Source: Hyphomicrobiales bacterium (lineage in GTDB: Bacteria > Pseudomonadota > Alphaproteobacteria > Rhizobiales > Rhizobiaceae). From it: a stretch of 64,000 nt of DNA. Positions 52,981 to 61,592 of this stretch are shown here, one piece after another. The translations under genes were made by a program, and so were the position numbers. The stretch lies in NCBI GenBank assembly GCA_900469955.1, contig UBYX01000003.1, positions 451,870 through 515,869 of the forward strand. The letters are read 5' to 3'. The number at the start of each line of letters is the position of its first letter. Within the stretch, counting starts at the first letter, position 1. The notes beneath the pieces were generated by a model. The model worked only from the letters and a program-made list of their open reading frames with translations. It ran no database searches and was not told where the DNA came from.

Positions 52981-54003
52981 ATGGTTCGCAAACCTGCGAC
53001 TTTGAAGGATGTGGCGGCGCTCGCGAATGTGTCGCGTGCAACAGCGGCCCGCGCCCTCAACAGTTATGGCTATGTCGGCGACGAAACGGCCCAAAAAGTC
53101 CAGGCCGCGGCCGAAAGGCTCGGCTATCGTGGCAATCGGCTGGCTCAGGCATTGCGAAGCGGTCAATTTCCACTCATCGGCTGCATCATCGGCGACATTC
53201 AGAACCCGTTCTTCGCCCGGATCGCGCATGACATCGAAGTCGTTGCCCGCGAGCTTGGGCACAATCTTGTCCTCGGCAGCAGCGAGGAAGATCTCGGCCA
53301 GGAGATTTCACTCTTGGCAAGCCTTCGATCGCTCTCGATACGCGGTTTTATCGTCGCGCCGACATCATCGGCCGATAATGCCCACCTTCAAAGCCTAGTC
53401 GCCGAACACGTGCCGCTGGTGCTGATCGACCGGGTTGCGGAGGGCCTCGATTGCGATAGCGTCCTTGTCGACAACGAGGGTGGGGCGCGGAAGGCTGTGG
53501 AATATTTGATTGCCACGGGGCATCGCCGCATTGGATTACTGCAGGACGACATGCGCATCTTCACTTCGCGTGAACGAATGAGCGGTTATCAGAAGGCGCT
53601 TGCGGCGGGTGGAATTGCGCCGGACGAGCGTATGGTTTCCGTCTCCCAGTCGACAGTCGAGCATGCCGTCGACGCAACGATACGCCTCTTCAGTCAGAAG
53701 AGGCCACCGACGGCCCTGTTCACGGTCGATAGTCTCATGACGCAAGGGGCTCTTCTTGCCCTTCGTTCTATGGGCATTTCCATTCCGCACAACGTGTCGC
53801 TGATCGGCTTCGACGACTTCAATCTGGCGACCTTTACTGATCCGCAAATAACCGTCGTGTCGCAGCCGGTTTCGGAAATCGGACGCACAGCAGCCCGGCT
53901 GTTGTTCGACCGGCTCTCGGGCAAAGGCGGTCCAGCGCAAAAAATTCGCTTTGAAACCAAGCTGATAGTTCGTGGCTCCGTCCGTGGGCAGAACCCCAGC
54001 TGA
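52981..54003 (+). CDS. LacI-family regulator of the frl-like locus
   Basis: A 340-residue LacI/GalR regulator. The helix-turn-helix is TLKDVAALANVSRATAARALNSYGYVGDETAQKV (about 7-40), hinge GNRLAQALRSGQFP, followed by the effector domain. ATG 52981 is chosen as the HTH begins there; the open frame upstream overlaps the oxidoreductase. It lies 166 bases upstream of the FrlB-like gene in the same direction; a perfect 18-bp palindrome between them is its likely operator. Confidence 0.92.
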   Translation: MVRKPATLKDVAALANVSRATAARALNSYGYVGDETAQKVQAAAERLGYRGNRLAQALRSGQFPLIGCIIGDIQNPFFARIAHDIEVVARELGHNLVLGSSEEDLGQEISLLASLRSLSIRGFIVAPTSSADNAHLQSLVAEHVPLVLIDRVAEGLDCDSVLVDNEGGARKAVEYLIATGHRRIGLLQDDMRIFTSRERMSGYQKALAAGGIAPDERMVSVSQSTVEHAVDATIRLFSQKRPPTALFTVDSLMTQGALLALRSMGISIPHNVSLIGFDDFNLATFTDPQITVVSQPVSEIGRTAARLLFDRLSGKGGPAQKIRFETKLIVRGSVRGQNPS

Positions 54004-54074
54004 GCTGAAATTGAACCTCAGATAATTTTTTCGAGGCCTACTTGCCAAGGCGAGGTTCATATGCGCTAATTTGA

Positions 54075-54092
54075 TGTGAGATCGATCTCACA
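54075..54092. promoter_or_regulatory. Operator palindrome upstream of frlB-like gene
   Basis: TGTGAGATCGATCTCACA is a perfect 18-bp palindrome with central CG, 78 bases upstream of the frlB-like ATG. The symmetry and central CG fit a LacI-family operator. The arms resemble the CRP half-site TGTGA but are 8 apart, not 6, so a CRP site is less likely. Confidence 0.65.
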
Positions 54093-54169
54093 TTCGTGTG
54101 GCGATCATGTGCTTGAAAACCTTGGATTCGCTTCAAGGATGTTAGCGGCGTGCAAACGGAAAGGTTCAA

Positions 54170-55183
54170 ATGCTCAATTTCGATAAGGATCGCTTTGTAA
54201 GGATACAAAGCGGAGCAGTCGCGATCGCACAGGACATGCGTGTCCTGATGCGCGATTTGCTGAGTGAAGGTCTGGAACGGATTTTTTTTATGGGAACTGG
54301 CGGCGTGCAATTTCTCACCCAGCCAGCCATAGAGCTTGCGCAGAGAAAAACGCTGTTCCCGGTTGCAGCCGCCTATCCCGCCCAAGTCGTCCTTGAGCCG
54401 CCGGCGGGCCTAAACGAGAAAGCCCTAGTCGTCCTGCCTTCCCTCTCCGGGACCACCAAGGAGAGCGTCCAACTTCTTTCGTTCCTTAAGGAACGTGGCG
54501 TGAAGACGCTGTCGCTCACCGGCCACAAGAACACGCCGCTCGGCCGCGACGCCGACTACAATTTCACGAATTTCGCAGAGGACGACACGTCGTCGGAATC
54601 CTTCTACCTCCAGACCTTGCTCATCGTGCTCGCCCTGCTTGCCGAGCGCGGCGAATATGCTGATTTTGAGGCGACGGTGGCCGAACTGGCACTGCTGCCG
54701 GAACTGCTGGTGTCAGTCAAAGAAGGCTACGAGCCCGAGGCCGCTTCCCTTGCCAAGCGCATCAAGGACGAAACCTACCACATTTTCACCGGTGCAGGCT
54801 CCGTCTGGCCGGAAGCTCACTATTACGGCATGTGCATCCTTGAGGAGATGCAGTGGATTCGGACCCGCCCGGTTCAGGCCTCTGACTTCTTCCACGGCAC
54901 ACTGGAACTGGTCGAACCGGGCGTCAGTCTCTTCGTCTTCAAGGGCGAGGACGCCTTCCGGCCACTCACCGACCGGGTTGAAAACTTCGCCAAGCGCTAT
55001 ACTGACAAGGTGCGGGTTCTCGATGCTGCTTCAGCCGCTCTTCCCGGCATTTCCGCCAACACGCGTAGCCTGATCTCACCGATCCTCCTCGCAACAATGC
55101 TGGAGCGCCTCAGCGCGCATCTCGAAGTCTTGCGTGACCATCCGCTGACCACACGCCGCTACTATAAGCGTGTCGAATATTGA
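54170..55183 (+). CDS. FrlB-like SIS-domain deglycase
   Basis: A 337-residue SIS-domain isomerase-family protein that aligns along its length with E. coli FrlB (340 residues), the fructoselysine 6-phosphate deglycase. Matching features are IFFMGTGGVQFLTQPAIEL, SGTTKESVQLLSFLKERG in the first SIS domain, then DFFHGTLELVEPGVSLFVF, FAKRYTDKVRVLDAAS and the C-terminus RRYYKRVEY. Known FrlB cleaves the phosphorylated Amadori product to glucose 6-phosphate and the free amino acid. It is the first gene of an eight-gene operon. The substrate specificity is inferred. Confidence 0.78.
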   Translation: MLNFDKDRFVRIQSGAVAIAQDMRVLMRDLLSEGLERIFFMGTGGVQFLTQPAIELAQRKTLFPVAAAYPAQVVLEPPAGLNEKALVVLPSLSGTTKESVQLLSFLKERGVKTLSLTGHKNTPLGRDADYNFTNFAEDDTSSESFYLQTLLIVLALLAERGEYADFEATVAELALLPELLVSVKEGYEPEAASLAKRIKDETYHIFTGAGSVWPEAHYYGMCILEEMQWIRTRPVQASDFFHGTLELVEPGVSLFVFKGEDAFRPLTDRVENFAKRYTDKVRVLDAASAALPGISANTRSLISPILLATMLERLSAHLEVLRDHPLTTRRYYKRVEY

Positions 55184-55262
55184 GGCCTCACGGTCCGGCG
55201 GTGACGCCGGACCGCTTCGCCCTGTATGCCCAAAATCGAAAACAACAGAGAGGAACTGCGAA

Positions 55263-56585
55263 ATGAAAGCCAATACGTTCTTGAGCGCAACGAGCCTCGG
55301 GTCAATTGTCGCCACATTGGTCGTCGGCAGCGTGGGTGCTGTCTCTGCCGCAGATCCCGTCGTCGCCGATCCCAAGGCGACTGTCGACTACTCAGGAACT
55401 GTCGGCGTGCTGACGAAATTTGGCCTGCAACAGCTTTCTCCCTTCTTCGTCAATGCCGCCAAGGAATATGAAAAGCTTCATCCCGGCGTGAAGGTCGAGC
55501 TCATCCAGGAGAGCGATGACAGCGTGAAGGGTAAGACTAAGGCGCTCGTCGCCTCCAACTCACTGCCCGACATCTATTTTAGCTGGACGGGCAGTTGGGG
55601 CGAGAACTTCGTGCGCGGAAACCGCGCCGTCGATCTGACCCGGGTCATTGGTCCAGATACCGAATGGGGCAAGACGCTGGCGACCGCCGCCGTCTCGGCC
55701 TTCCAGTACAACGGCAAGCTCTATGGCATTCCGCTCTATCTCGACGCCAAGTTCATGGGCTACAACAAGAGCCTGTTCGAGAAGGCGGGCGTTGCCGAGC
55801 CCAAGACCTTCGAGAACCTGCTGAGCGCGTGTGCGGCCCTTAAAAAATCCGGCGTCACGCCGATTTCCTTCGGCAACAAGGAAGGCTGGCCGGGCGTGCA
55901 CTATGCCGGGCAGTTATTGGCCTACAACGTGCCGCAGGCGACGCTCGAAAAGGATTTCGTCCCGGCCACCGCTGAATTTGCCGATCCTGGCTATGTGGCG
56001 AGCCTGAAGCAGTTCAAGCAACTCATCGACGAATGCTCCGATGGCTCGGGAACGAACGGTTCCTCCTATGCCTCGGCCCAGCAGCAGTTCTACAACGGCA
56101 AGTCCGCAATGTACTACCAAGAGATCATCGAATTCGACCAATCTACAGCAGAAGGTGCGCTGGAGCGCGAGGAATTTGGCTTTTTTAAGCTACCGGTACC
56201 GAAGGACGCCAAGGGCGACCCAAATGCCATCGAAGGGGCACCGGAAGGCTATATGATCAATGCGGCCTCGAAGAACATTCCGCTCGCGATCGATTTCATG
56301 CGCTTCGTCACCTCGTCGGAAAACGGAAAGGTTCTCTCGGCTCCCCCCTACGGCCAGCCGAGCGCGACAGTTGGCGGCTATTCTGCCGACGTGATGAACC
56401 CCGCCGTGGTCGACGGTCTGAAGGTCATCGCGGACTCTTCCTACCTCATGCCCTGGCTCGATACCGCCAACCCGCCGCGCGTGGCGGCTGCATGGCTCTC
56501 CGGTCTCCAGGCGCTGATCGGTGGCTCGATGACGCCGGAACAGGTCTTAGAGCGCGTCAAGGAAGCGGCGGCTTCGTCCAAATAA
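55263..56585 (+). CDS. ABC substrate-binding protein of frl-like operon
   Basis: A 440-residue family-1 extracellular binding protein. The signal peptide covers about 1-30 (ending VSA). Typical features are AKEYEKLHPGVKVELIQESDDSVKGKTKALVASNSLPDIYFSWTG and the hinge block AGVAEPKTFENLLSACAALKKSG. ATG 55263 is preceded by GAGGAACTGCGA. It is 79 bases after the FrlB-like stop and 13 before the permease. By context it should bind an Amadori-type fructosyl-amine. Confidence 0.88.
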   Translation: MKANTFLSATSLGSIVATLVVGSVGAVSAADPVVADPKATVDYSGTVGVLTKFGLQQLSPFFVNAAKEYEKLHPGVKVELIQESDDSVKGKTKALVASNSLPDIYFSWTGSWGENFVRGNRAVDLTRVIGPDTEWGKTLATAAVSAFQYNGKLYGIPLYLDAKFMGYNKSLFEKAGVAEPKTFENLLSACAALKKSGVTPISFGNKEGWPGVHYAGQLLAYNVPQATLEKDFVPATAEFADPGYVASLKQFKQLIDECSDGSGTNGSSYASAQQQFYNGKSAMYYQEIIEFDQSTAEGALEREEFGFFKLPVPKDAKGDPNAIEGAPEGYMINAASKNIPLAIDFMRFVTSSENGKVLSAPPYGQPSATVGGYSADVMNPAVVDGLKVIADSSYLMPWLDTANPPRVAAAWLSGLQALIGGSMTPEQVLERVKEAAASSK

Positions 56586-56598
56586 GGATCGGCCCGAG

Positions 56599-57564
56599 AT
56601 GACTGTCGTGAAGCGTGAGCAGATTGGTGAAGCCGTCAACATCGGCTTCACCGGGTCGGGCCGGGCGGACAGCGATCGGTTCGGCCCGCTGACCAGGATC
56701 CCGTCGTTTCGCTGGATCTTGGTCGCCTTCGTCCTGATCCTCTGGTTTGTCTATTATCCCATCATCGACAATTTCGTCGTCAGCACGAAGAACCAGGATA
56801 TCTTCACCGGCGAGACCGCCTTTGTCGGGCTGGAAAACTACCGCCGCCTACAAAGCGATCCTGTGGTGTGGACGTCGATTGTCAACAACACCCTCTATGC
56901 CGTCTTTTCCGTCATCTTCCAGGTTTTTGGCGCCTTCGTGCTGGCGGCGCTGATCGAGGGGCTTGCCGAGGAGAAATGGCGCCGGTTCTGGCGGGCCGTC
57001 TATTTCATACCCTCGGCCATCTCGATCACCGTCACGGGCCTTCTCTTCTACTTCATCTATCAGCCCGATATCGGACTGTTGGATTCGGCATTGACGCAGA
57101 TCGGTCTCGCGGACTGGTCGCGGGCCTGGCTCGGCGAAGAGGGGAGCGCGATCTACGCCATTATCGCAATGAGCCAATGGCAGGGCTTCGGCTATTCCTC
57201 GCTCCTCTTCGCCATCGCGATCCAGAAGATCCCGCGCGAACTCTACGACGCGGCGATCATGGACGGGGCGGGGACTTGGCGCCGCCTGTGGAACATCACA
57301 TTTCCGCTGACCCGTGAAATGACCGGCCTAATGGTGATCGTTACCATCACCGGCGCGTTCCAGGTGTTCAATGAGGTGATGGTGATGACTGGTGGCGGGC
57401 CGAACAATAGCAGCCAGGTGCTGGGCACGTGGCTGTATCAGCAGGGCTTCATCGAGAACGACTTCGGCTATGGGGCGGCGATCGCCTCGCTCATCTTCTT
57501 CATAACGCTCCTGACCGGCTTCGCACAGCTCTGGTACACGAAACGACGGAGGGTCGAACTGTGA
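56599..57564 (+). CDS. MalF-type ABC permease of frl-like operon
   Basis: A 321-residue permease with a 35-residue cytoplasmic N-tail and six predicted spans; EAA loop LYDAAIMDGAGTWRRLWNI at about 215-233. Its stop overlaps the next start (GTGA, 57561-57564), so the two permeases are coupled. Confidence 0.9.
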   Translation: MTVVKREQIGEAVNIGFTGSGRADSDRFGPLTRIPSFRWILVAFVLILWFVYYPIIDNFVVSTKNQDIFTGETAFVGLENYRRLQSDPVVWTSIVNNTLYAVFSVIFQVFGAFVLAALIEGLAEEKWRRFWRAVYFIPSAISITVTGLLFYFIYQPDIGLLDSALTQIGLADWSRAWLGEEGSAIYAIIAMSQWQGFGYSSLLFAIAIQKIPRELYDAAIMDGAGTWRRLWNITFPLTREMTGLMVIVTITGAFQVFNEVMVMTGGGPNNSSQVLGTWLYQQGFIENDFGYGAAIASLIFFITLLTGFAQLWYTKRRRVEL

Positions 57565-58421
57565 ACCTCGCTTACCCGCCGACGGAAACCGAGCGCACCG
57601 ACTTCGTAGCCGTTTTGGCGAAAGTCTGCCTCGTCACCTTCCTCGCCAGCCTTGGCATCCTCGTCCTCTATCCGCTGTTCTGGATGGCGCTGAATGGTTT
57701 GAAGACCAATGCCGAAATCTTCGGCAATCCCTTCGCATTGCCGAGCAGCTTTGGCATCGCTAACTATATCTCGGCCTGGAACCAGGGCATCCGCAATTAT
57801 ATTGCCACGAGCATTATCGTCACGCTCGGATCGGCTGCCTGCACGGTCTTGATCAGTGCCTGGACGGCCTACGGTCTCACCCGCTCGAAATTGCCGGGCA
57901 AGCCGTTCTTCGTCGGCATCGTGCTCGGCGGCCTGATGCTGAGCCCAACGGTCGCCGTCATCCCGCTGGTCCGCATGCTGCAGGAGCTCGGTCTCTACAA
58001 CACCTACTGGGCGCTGATCATCCTCTACACCGCCTTCCGCATTCCCTTCACAACCTTCCTTATCCGCGCCTATATGCTCGGCCTCCCGCGCGATCTCGAC
58101 GAAGCCGCCATCATGGACGGTGCGAGCGAGGGCCAGATCTTCTGGAAGGTGACGCTGCCGCTATGCAAGCCAATCCTGGTCTCCTGCGTCATCCTGCATG
58201 TGCTCTTCGCCTGGAATGAATATCTCTTTGCGATGATCTTCACCAGCGGCGCGGACCTGCAGACATTGCCTGTCGGCCTCACCTCCATCATGGCAAAGCA
58301 CGGCACGAACTACGCCGTCGTCTTCGCCGCCATGACGCTCTCCGCGCTTCCAATCGTCATCACCTTCTTCGCAGCCCAGCGCTTCTTCATCCGCGGGCTT
58401 GCAGAAGGCATCGGAAAATAG
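57561..58421 (+). CDS. MalG-type ABC permease of frl-like operon
   Basis: A 286-residue permease with six predicted spans and EAA loop LDEAAIMDGASEGQIFWKV. The start is GTG 57561, decided by the GTGA overlap with the partner's stop and GGAGGG just upstream; an open frame beginning at 57429 runs inside the partner. Confidence 0.9.
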   Translation: MNLAYPPTETERTDFVAVLAKVCLVTFLASLGILVLYPLFWMALNGLKTNAEIFGNPFALPSSFGIANYISAWNQGIRNYIATSIIVTLGSAACTVLISAWTAYGLTRSKLPGKPFFVGIVLGGLMLSPTVAVIPLVRMLQELGLYNTYWALIILYTAFRIPFTTFLIRAYMLGLPRDLDEAAIMDGASEGQIFWKVTLPLCKPILVSCVILHVLFAWNEYLFAMIFTSGADLQTLPVGLTSIMAKHGTNYAVVFAAMTLSALPIVITFFAAQRFFIRGLAEGIGK

Positions 58422-58431
58422 GGCAGGGGTC

Positions 58432-59262
58432 ATGTTGAAACGAAAACAGCTTATCGGTGCAAATTTCTCCTTCCAGTACCATCCCTTCCGCTGGACCGCC
58501 GAACAGCTTAGCGCCATGGGCTTCCGGCAGATGGAATTCTGGGGCGTCGCTCCGCATCTCGATCTTTTTCACGACAACCGCGCGCGGCTTGCCGAGGTGA
58601 AGGCGATCCTCGGCGACAACGGCCTGACGGTCCGCTCATTTACACCCGAGCAGGTCCTCTATCCGATCAACATCGCCTCCGGCGACAGTGCTTATCGCGA
58701 GGCGAGCGTCGAGCGTTTCCTGCGCGCCGCCGATATCTGCCCGGAACTCGGTGCGAAATACCTCTTCCTGACGCCGGGCCGCGGCTTCGAATGCGAAAGT
58801 CCAGAATCGGCGCGTGCCAATTCGATCCGGTCGGTTAACCGCATCGCAGCTCATGCAAGGTCGCTCGGCGTCTCCTGCCTGCTGGAGCCGCTTCAACGCC
58901 TCGAAAGCAACATCGTTACCAATGCGGAAGCGCTTGAGAACTTCTGGCATGGGCTGAACGGCGACGATATCGACATCGTTCTCGATCTCGTCGCCATGGC
59001 GGCGGCGGGCGACAGCGTCGCCGGCTATTTCGAGCGCTTCGGCAATCGCATTGCGCATCTCCATATCGTGGATGGGACGCCGGCGGGGCATCTTGCCTGG
59101 GGCGACGGCAACCTCCCGCTCGGTGACTATCTCGCCCAGCTCGACGCGCATGGCTTTGCCGGCACGATGACATTTGAGCTCTTCGGCAACGGCTCCTATG
59201 CGCTCAATCCTGTGTCCGCCTGGCGGCAATGCCTCGACGCCATAGCACCTCATCTCGAATAG
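58432..59262 (+). CDS. FrlC-like epimerase (TIM barrel)
   Basis: A 276-residue sugar isomerase/epimerase, the same length as E. coli FrlC (fructoselysine/psicoselysine 3-epimerase). Shared segments are LTVRSFTPEQVLYPINIASGDSAYREASV, SCLLEPLQRLESNIVTNAEAL with the Glu ligand, the Asp in DIVLDLVAMA, and RIAHLHIVDGTPAGHLAWGDGNLPLGDYL with the His ligand and the final Glu in TFELFG. GCAGGGG precedes ATG 58432. Its presence hints that 3-epimeric (psicosyl) amines are also used, but this is by analogy. Confidence 0.8.
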   Translation: MLKRKQLIGANFSFQYHPFRWTAEQLSAMGFRQMEFWGVAPHLDLFHDNRARLAEVKAILGDNGLTVRSFTPEQVLYPINIASGDSAYREASVERFLRAADICPELGAKYLFLTPGRGFECESPESARANSIRSVNRIAAHARSLGVSCLLEPLQRLESNIVTNAEALENFWHGLNGDDIDIVLDLVAMAAAGDSVAGYFERFGNRIAHLHIVDGTPAGHLAWGDGNLPLGDYLAQLDAHGFAGTMTFELFGNGSYALNPVSAWRQCLDAIAPHLE

Positions 59263-59272
59263 TGGACTCAGA

Positions 59273-60142
59273 ATGACCATAGCCAATCCCAATTTAATCG
59301 CCGTCGGCGACAATTGCCTCGATGTCTACCTGAACAAGGGTTTCGTCACCGTGGGCGGCAATGCCCTCAACGTTGCCGTGCAATGGCGGCGCCACGGACT
59401 AAATGCCCGCTATTTCGGCGCGTTGGGGCCGGATGCGGAAGCCGATATCTTGCTCTCTGCCATCGAGGAGGCCGGACTTGACCGCAGCGACGTCGAAATT
59501 CGCCCTGGCGCATCCGCCGTGACGCTGCTCACCGACGATGCTGGCGAGCGGCGATTCCTTCTCGAGTCCCTGGGGGTAGGCGAGGGTTACGTTCCGAGTG
59601 CCGATCGCTACGAGGCGCTGCGGCAGGCCGATTGGGTGCATCTCGGCACGAATTCCAGTGAAATGCTCGTCCGCCGGTTGGTTGCCGATGACCTACCCTT
59701 CAGCATCGACGTCTCCACCCGGCATTTCGATATTTCGCTCGCAGGCGTGCCGCTGGTCTTCGCCTCCGGGCCGGATGATCCGGCCGAACCCGTCGAGCCG
59801 CTTATCGCGCAATTCAGGGCGGCAGGCGCACGCCAGGTCGTTGTCACCTGCGGCAAGCGCGGCTCCTTCTATCATGATGGTACTGGGGTCTCCGCGGCAG
59901 GCTCGGTGCCGGTCACGGTCGTCGATACCTGCGGTGCGGGCGACAGTTTCATCGCGACCTTCATCACGTCGCAGTTCTTCGCGGACCTGTCCGGACAAGC
60001 GGCACTTAACCGCGCTGCCGAACGCGCATCGGAAACCTGCACCCATCTCGGCGGCTTTCCGCAGCCCATCCGGGCGATCCCGCAATGGCTGCTCGGCAAG
60101 TATAACGATGTCATCCACAGCACGGAGAGGGCCGGAACATGA
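59273..60142 (+). CDS. FrlD-like PfkB kinase
   Basis: A 289-residue PfkB-family sugar kinase related to FrlD (fructoselysine kinase). The N-terminus LIAVGDNCLDVYLNKG and VTVGGNALNVAVQWRRHGL match FrlD closely, and the C-terminal catalytic box is VDTCGAGDSFIATF with the base Asp and anion hole. ATP binding is in the region RQVVVTCGKRGSFYHDG. It should phosphorylate the imported fructosyl-amine at O6 for the FrlB-like enzyme. It overlaps the next oxidoreductase by 4 bases. Confidence 0.8.
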   Translation: MTIANPNLIAVGDNCLDVYLNKGFVTVGGNALNVAVQWRRHGLNARYFGALGPDAEADILLSAIEEAGLDRSDVEIRPGASAVTLLTDDAGERRFLLESLGVGEGYVPSADRYEALRQADWVHLGTNSSEMLVRRLVADDLPFSIDVSTRHFDISLAGVPLVFASGPDDPAEPVEPLIAQFRAAGARQVVVTCGKRGSFYHDGTGVSAAGSVPVTVVDTCGAGDSFIATFITSQFFADLSGQAALNRAAERASETCTHLGGFPQPIRAIPQWLLGKYNDVIHSTERAGT

Positions 60143-61542
60143 GCACCATCACGATGAGGCCGCCCGTCGCTGCACCAAAAGGCGACCGCTCTTTCTGGCT
60201 CCAGAGCATCGCCGCTGATGCCGTCACGCCACCCTTGCAGGGCAGTGCGGATTGCGACTTGGCGATCGTCGGCGGCGGCTATGCTGGCCTGTGGACGGCG
60301 CTCCGGATCAAGGAACAGGCGCCGGAAATGCGCATCACGGTCCTGGAAGCCGATTTTTGCGGCTCCGGCGCCTCGGGGCGCAATGGCGGCCAGGTCCACA
60401 GCTGGTTTGCCGAAATCGACATTCTGAAAGCGCTCGTCGGAGAGGACAACGCGCTGATGCTGTGCCGCGCGACGGCCGACTCAATTGAGGAGCTGGGCTA
60501 TCTGCAGGCTTCCGGCACGATCGACATGGACTTGAGGCTCGACGGCTGGCTCTGGACGGCCAGTTCGACCGCGCAGGAAGGAGCATGGACTGCGGCAACC
60601 GAACTCTGCCGTGCGTTCGGCGAAGACCGATTCCGCGCGCTGCGGCGCGACGACATCCTGCGGCGCACCGGCTCCGGTGTCTCCTATATCGGCGTTCTTG
60701 AGGAGAGGGCGGGGACGGTGCAGCCCGCGAAGCTCGCCGTCGGCCTGCGCAATCTGGCGCTTTCGCACGGCATCGTCATCCACGAGCGCAGCCCCGTGCT
60801 TGAAATCACGCCCGGTCCGCGGCCGCACCTACGCACCGCCGGCGGCACGCTGTCCGCCTCCAACGTGGTGCTCGCCGCAAACGCCTGGCTATCGGCGATT
60901 CCGGAATTGCATCCTTACCTCTATGTGGTCAGCAGCCAGATCATCGCGACAGCGCCTGCACCCGATATCCTGGCGCGGATCGGCTGGACGGACGGCGCCT
61001 CGATCTGCGATGCGCAGCAGCATGTGCTCTATTACCAGCGCACACCTGAGGGCACTGTCATCTTTGGCCGGGGCACCGGTGGCATCGCCTATAACGATCG
61101 CATCGATGCCCGTTTCAACCGCGGCAGCGATGGCGGTGCGGACAATGTCCGCGAAATGCAACGAGTCTATCCCGAACTGAAGGATGTGCCGGTGCTTTAC
61201 GACTGGAGCGGTCCGATCGATTGCACGGCGCAGCACCTGCCGGTCTTCGGGCACCTCAAGGATCACGCCAACATATTCTATGCGATGGGCTTCAACGGCA
61301 CGGGCATCGCGCAGACGCCCGTCGCGGGCCGTATCATGGCAAGCCTTGTGCTCGGCCGCGACGACATCTGGAGCCGGTGCGGACTGGTCGGGCTCGGCAC
61401 GCGCACGCGGCTTCCGCCCGAGCCCTTACGCTATCTCGGCGCGCGGGTCGTGCGGCATGCCATCCGGCGCAAGAACGATCTCGAAATCCTCAACAGAAGG
61501 CCGGGTCCGCTTACTCGGTTCGTGGCAGCGCTTGCGCCCTGA
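60139..61542 (+). CDS. DAO-family FAD oxidoreductase of frl-like operon
   Basis: A 467-residue flavoenzyme of the DadA/PuuB-like group. Visible are the Rossmann motif DLAIVGGGYAGLWTALRIKE (about 35-54), GSGASGRNGGQVHSWF (about 75-90) and the C-terminal FNGTGIAQTPVAGRI. ATGA overlaps the kinase stop. Such enzymes oxidise amines or amino acids. In this operon it could be an Amadori oxidase or process the released amino acid; E. coli frl has no counterpart, so the role is inferred. Confidence 0.82.
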   Translation: MSTITMRPPVAAPKGDRSFWLQSIAADAVTPPLQGSADCDLAIVGGGYAGLWTALRIKEQAPEMRITVLEADFCGSGASGRNGGQVHSWFAEIDILKALVGEDNALMLCRATADSIEELGYLQASGTIDMDLRLDGWLWTASSTAQEGAWTAATELCRAFGEDRFRALRRDDILRRTGSGVSYIGVLEERAGTVQPAKLAVGLRNLALSHGIVIHERSPVLEITPGPRPHLRTAGGTLSASNVVLAANAWLSAIPELHPYLYVVSSQIIATAPAPDILARIGWTDGASICDAQQHVLYYQRTPEGTVIFGRGTGGIAYNDRIDARFNRGSDGGADNVREMQRVYPELKDVPVLYDWSGPIDCTAQHLPVFGHLKDHANIFYAMGFNGTGIAQTPVAGRIMASLVLGRDDIWSRCGLVGLGTRTRLPPEPLRYLGARVVRHAIRRKNDLEILNRRPGPLTRFVAALAP

Positions 61543-61592
61543 CGGCACATGCGTCGGCACATGCGTCTGACATCTAACAATGGAATGAAACG

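Noticed and set aside
54075..54092. TGTGAGATCGATCTCACA as a CRP/FNR site
   Set aside because: The TGTGA arms are 8 bases apart, not the 6 of the CRP consensus. Central CG and the adjacent LacI gene favour a LacI operator.
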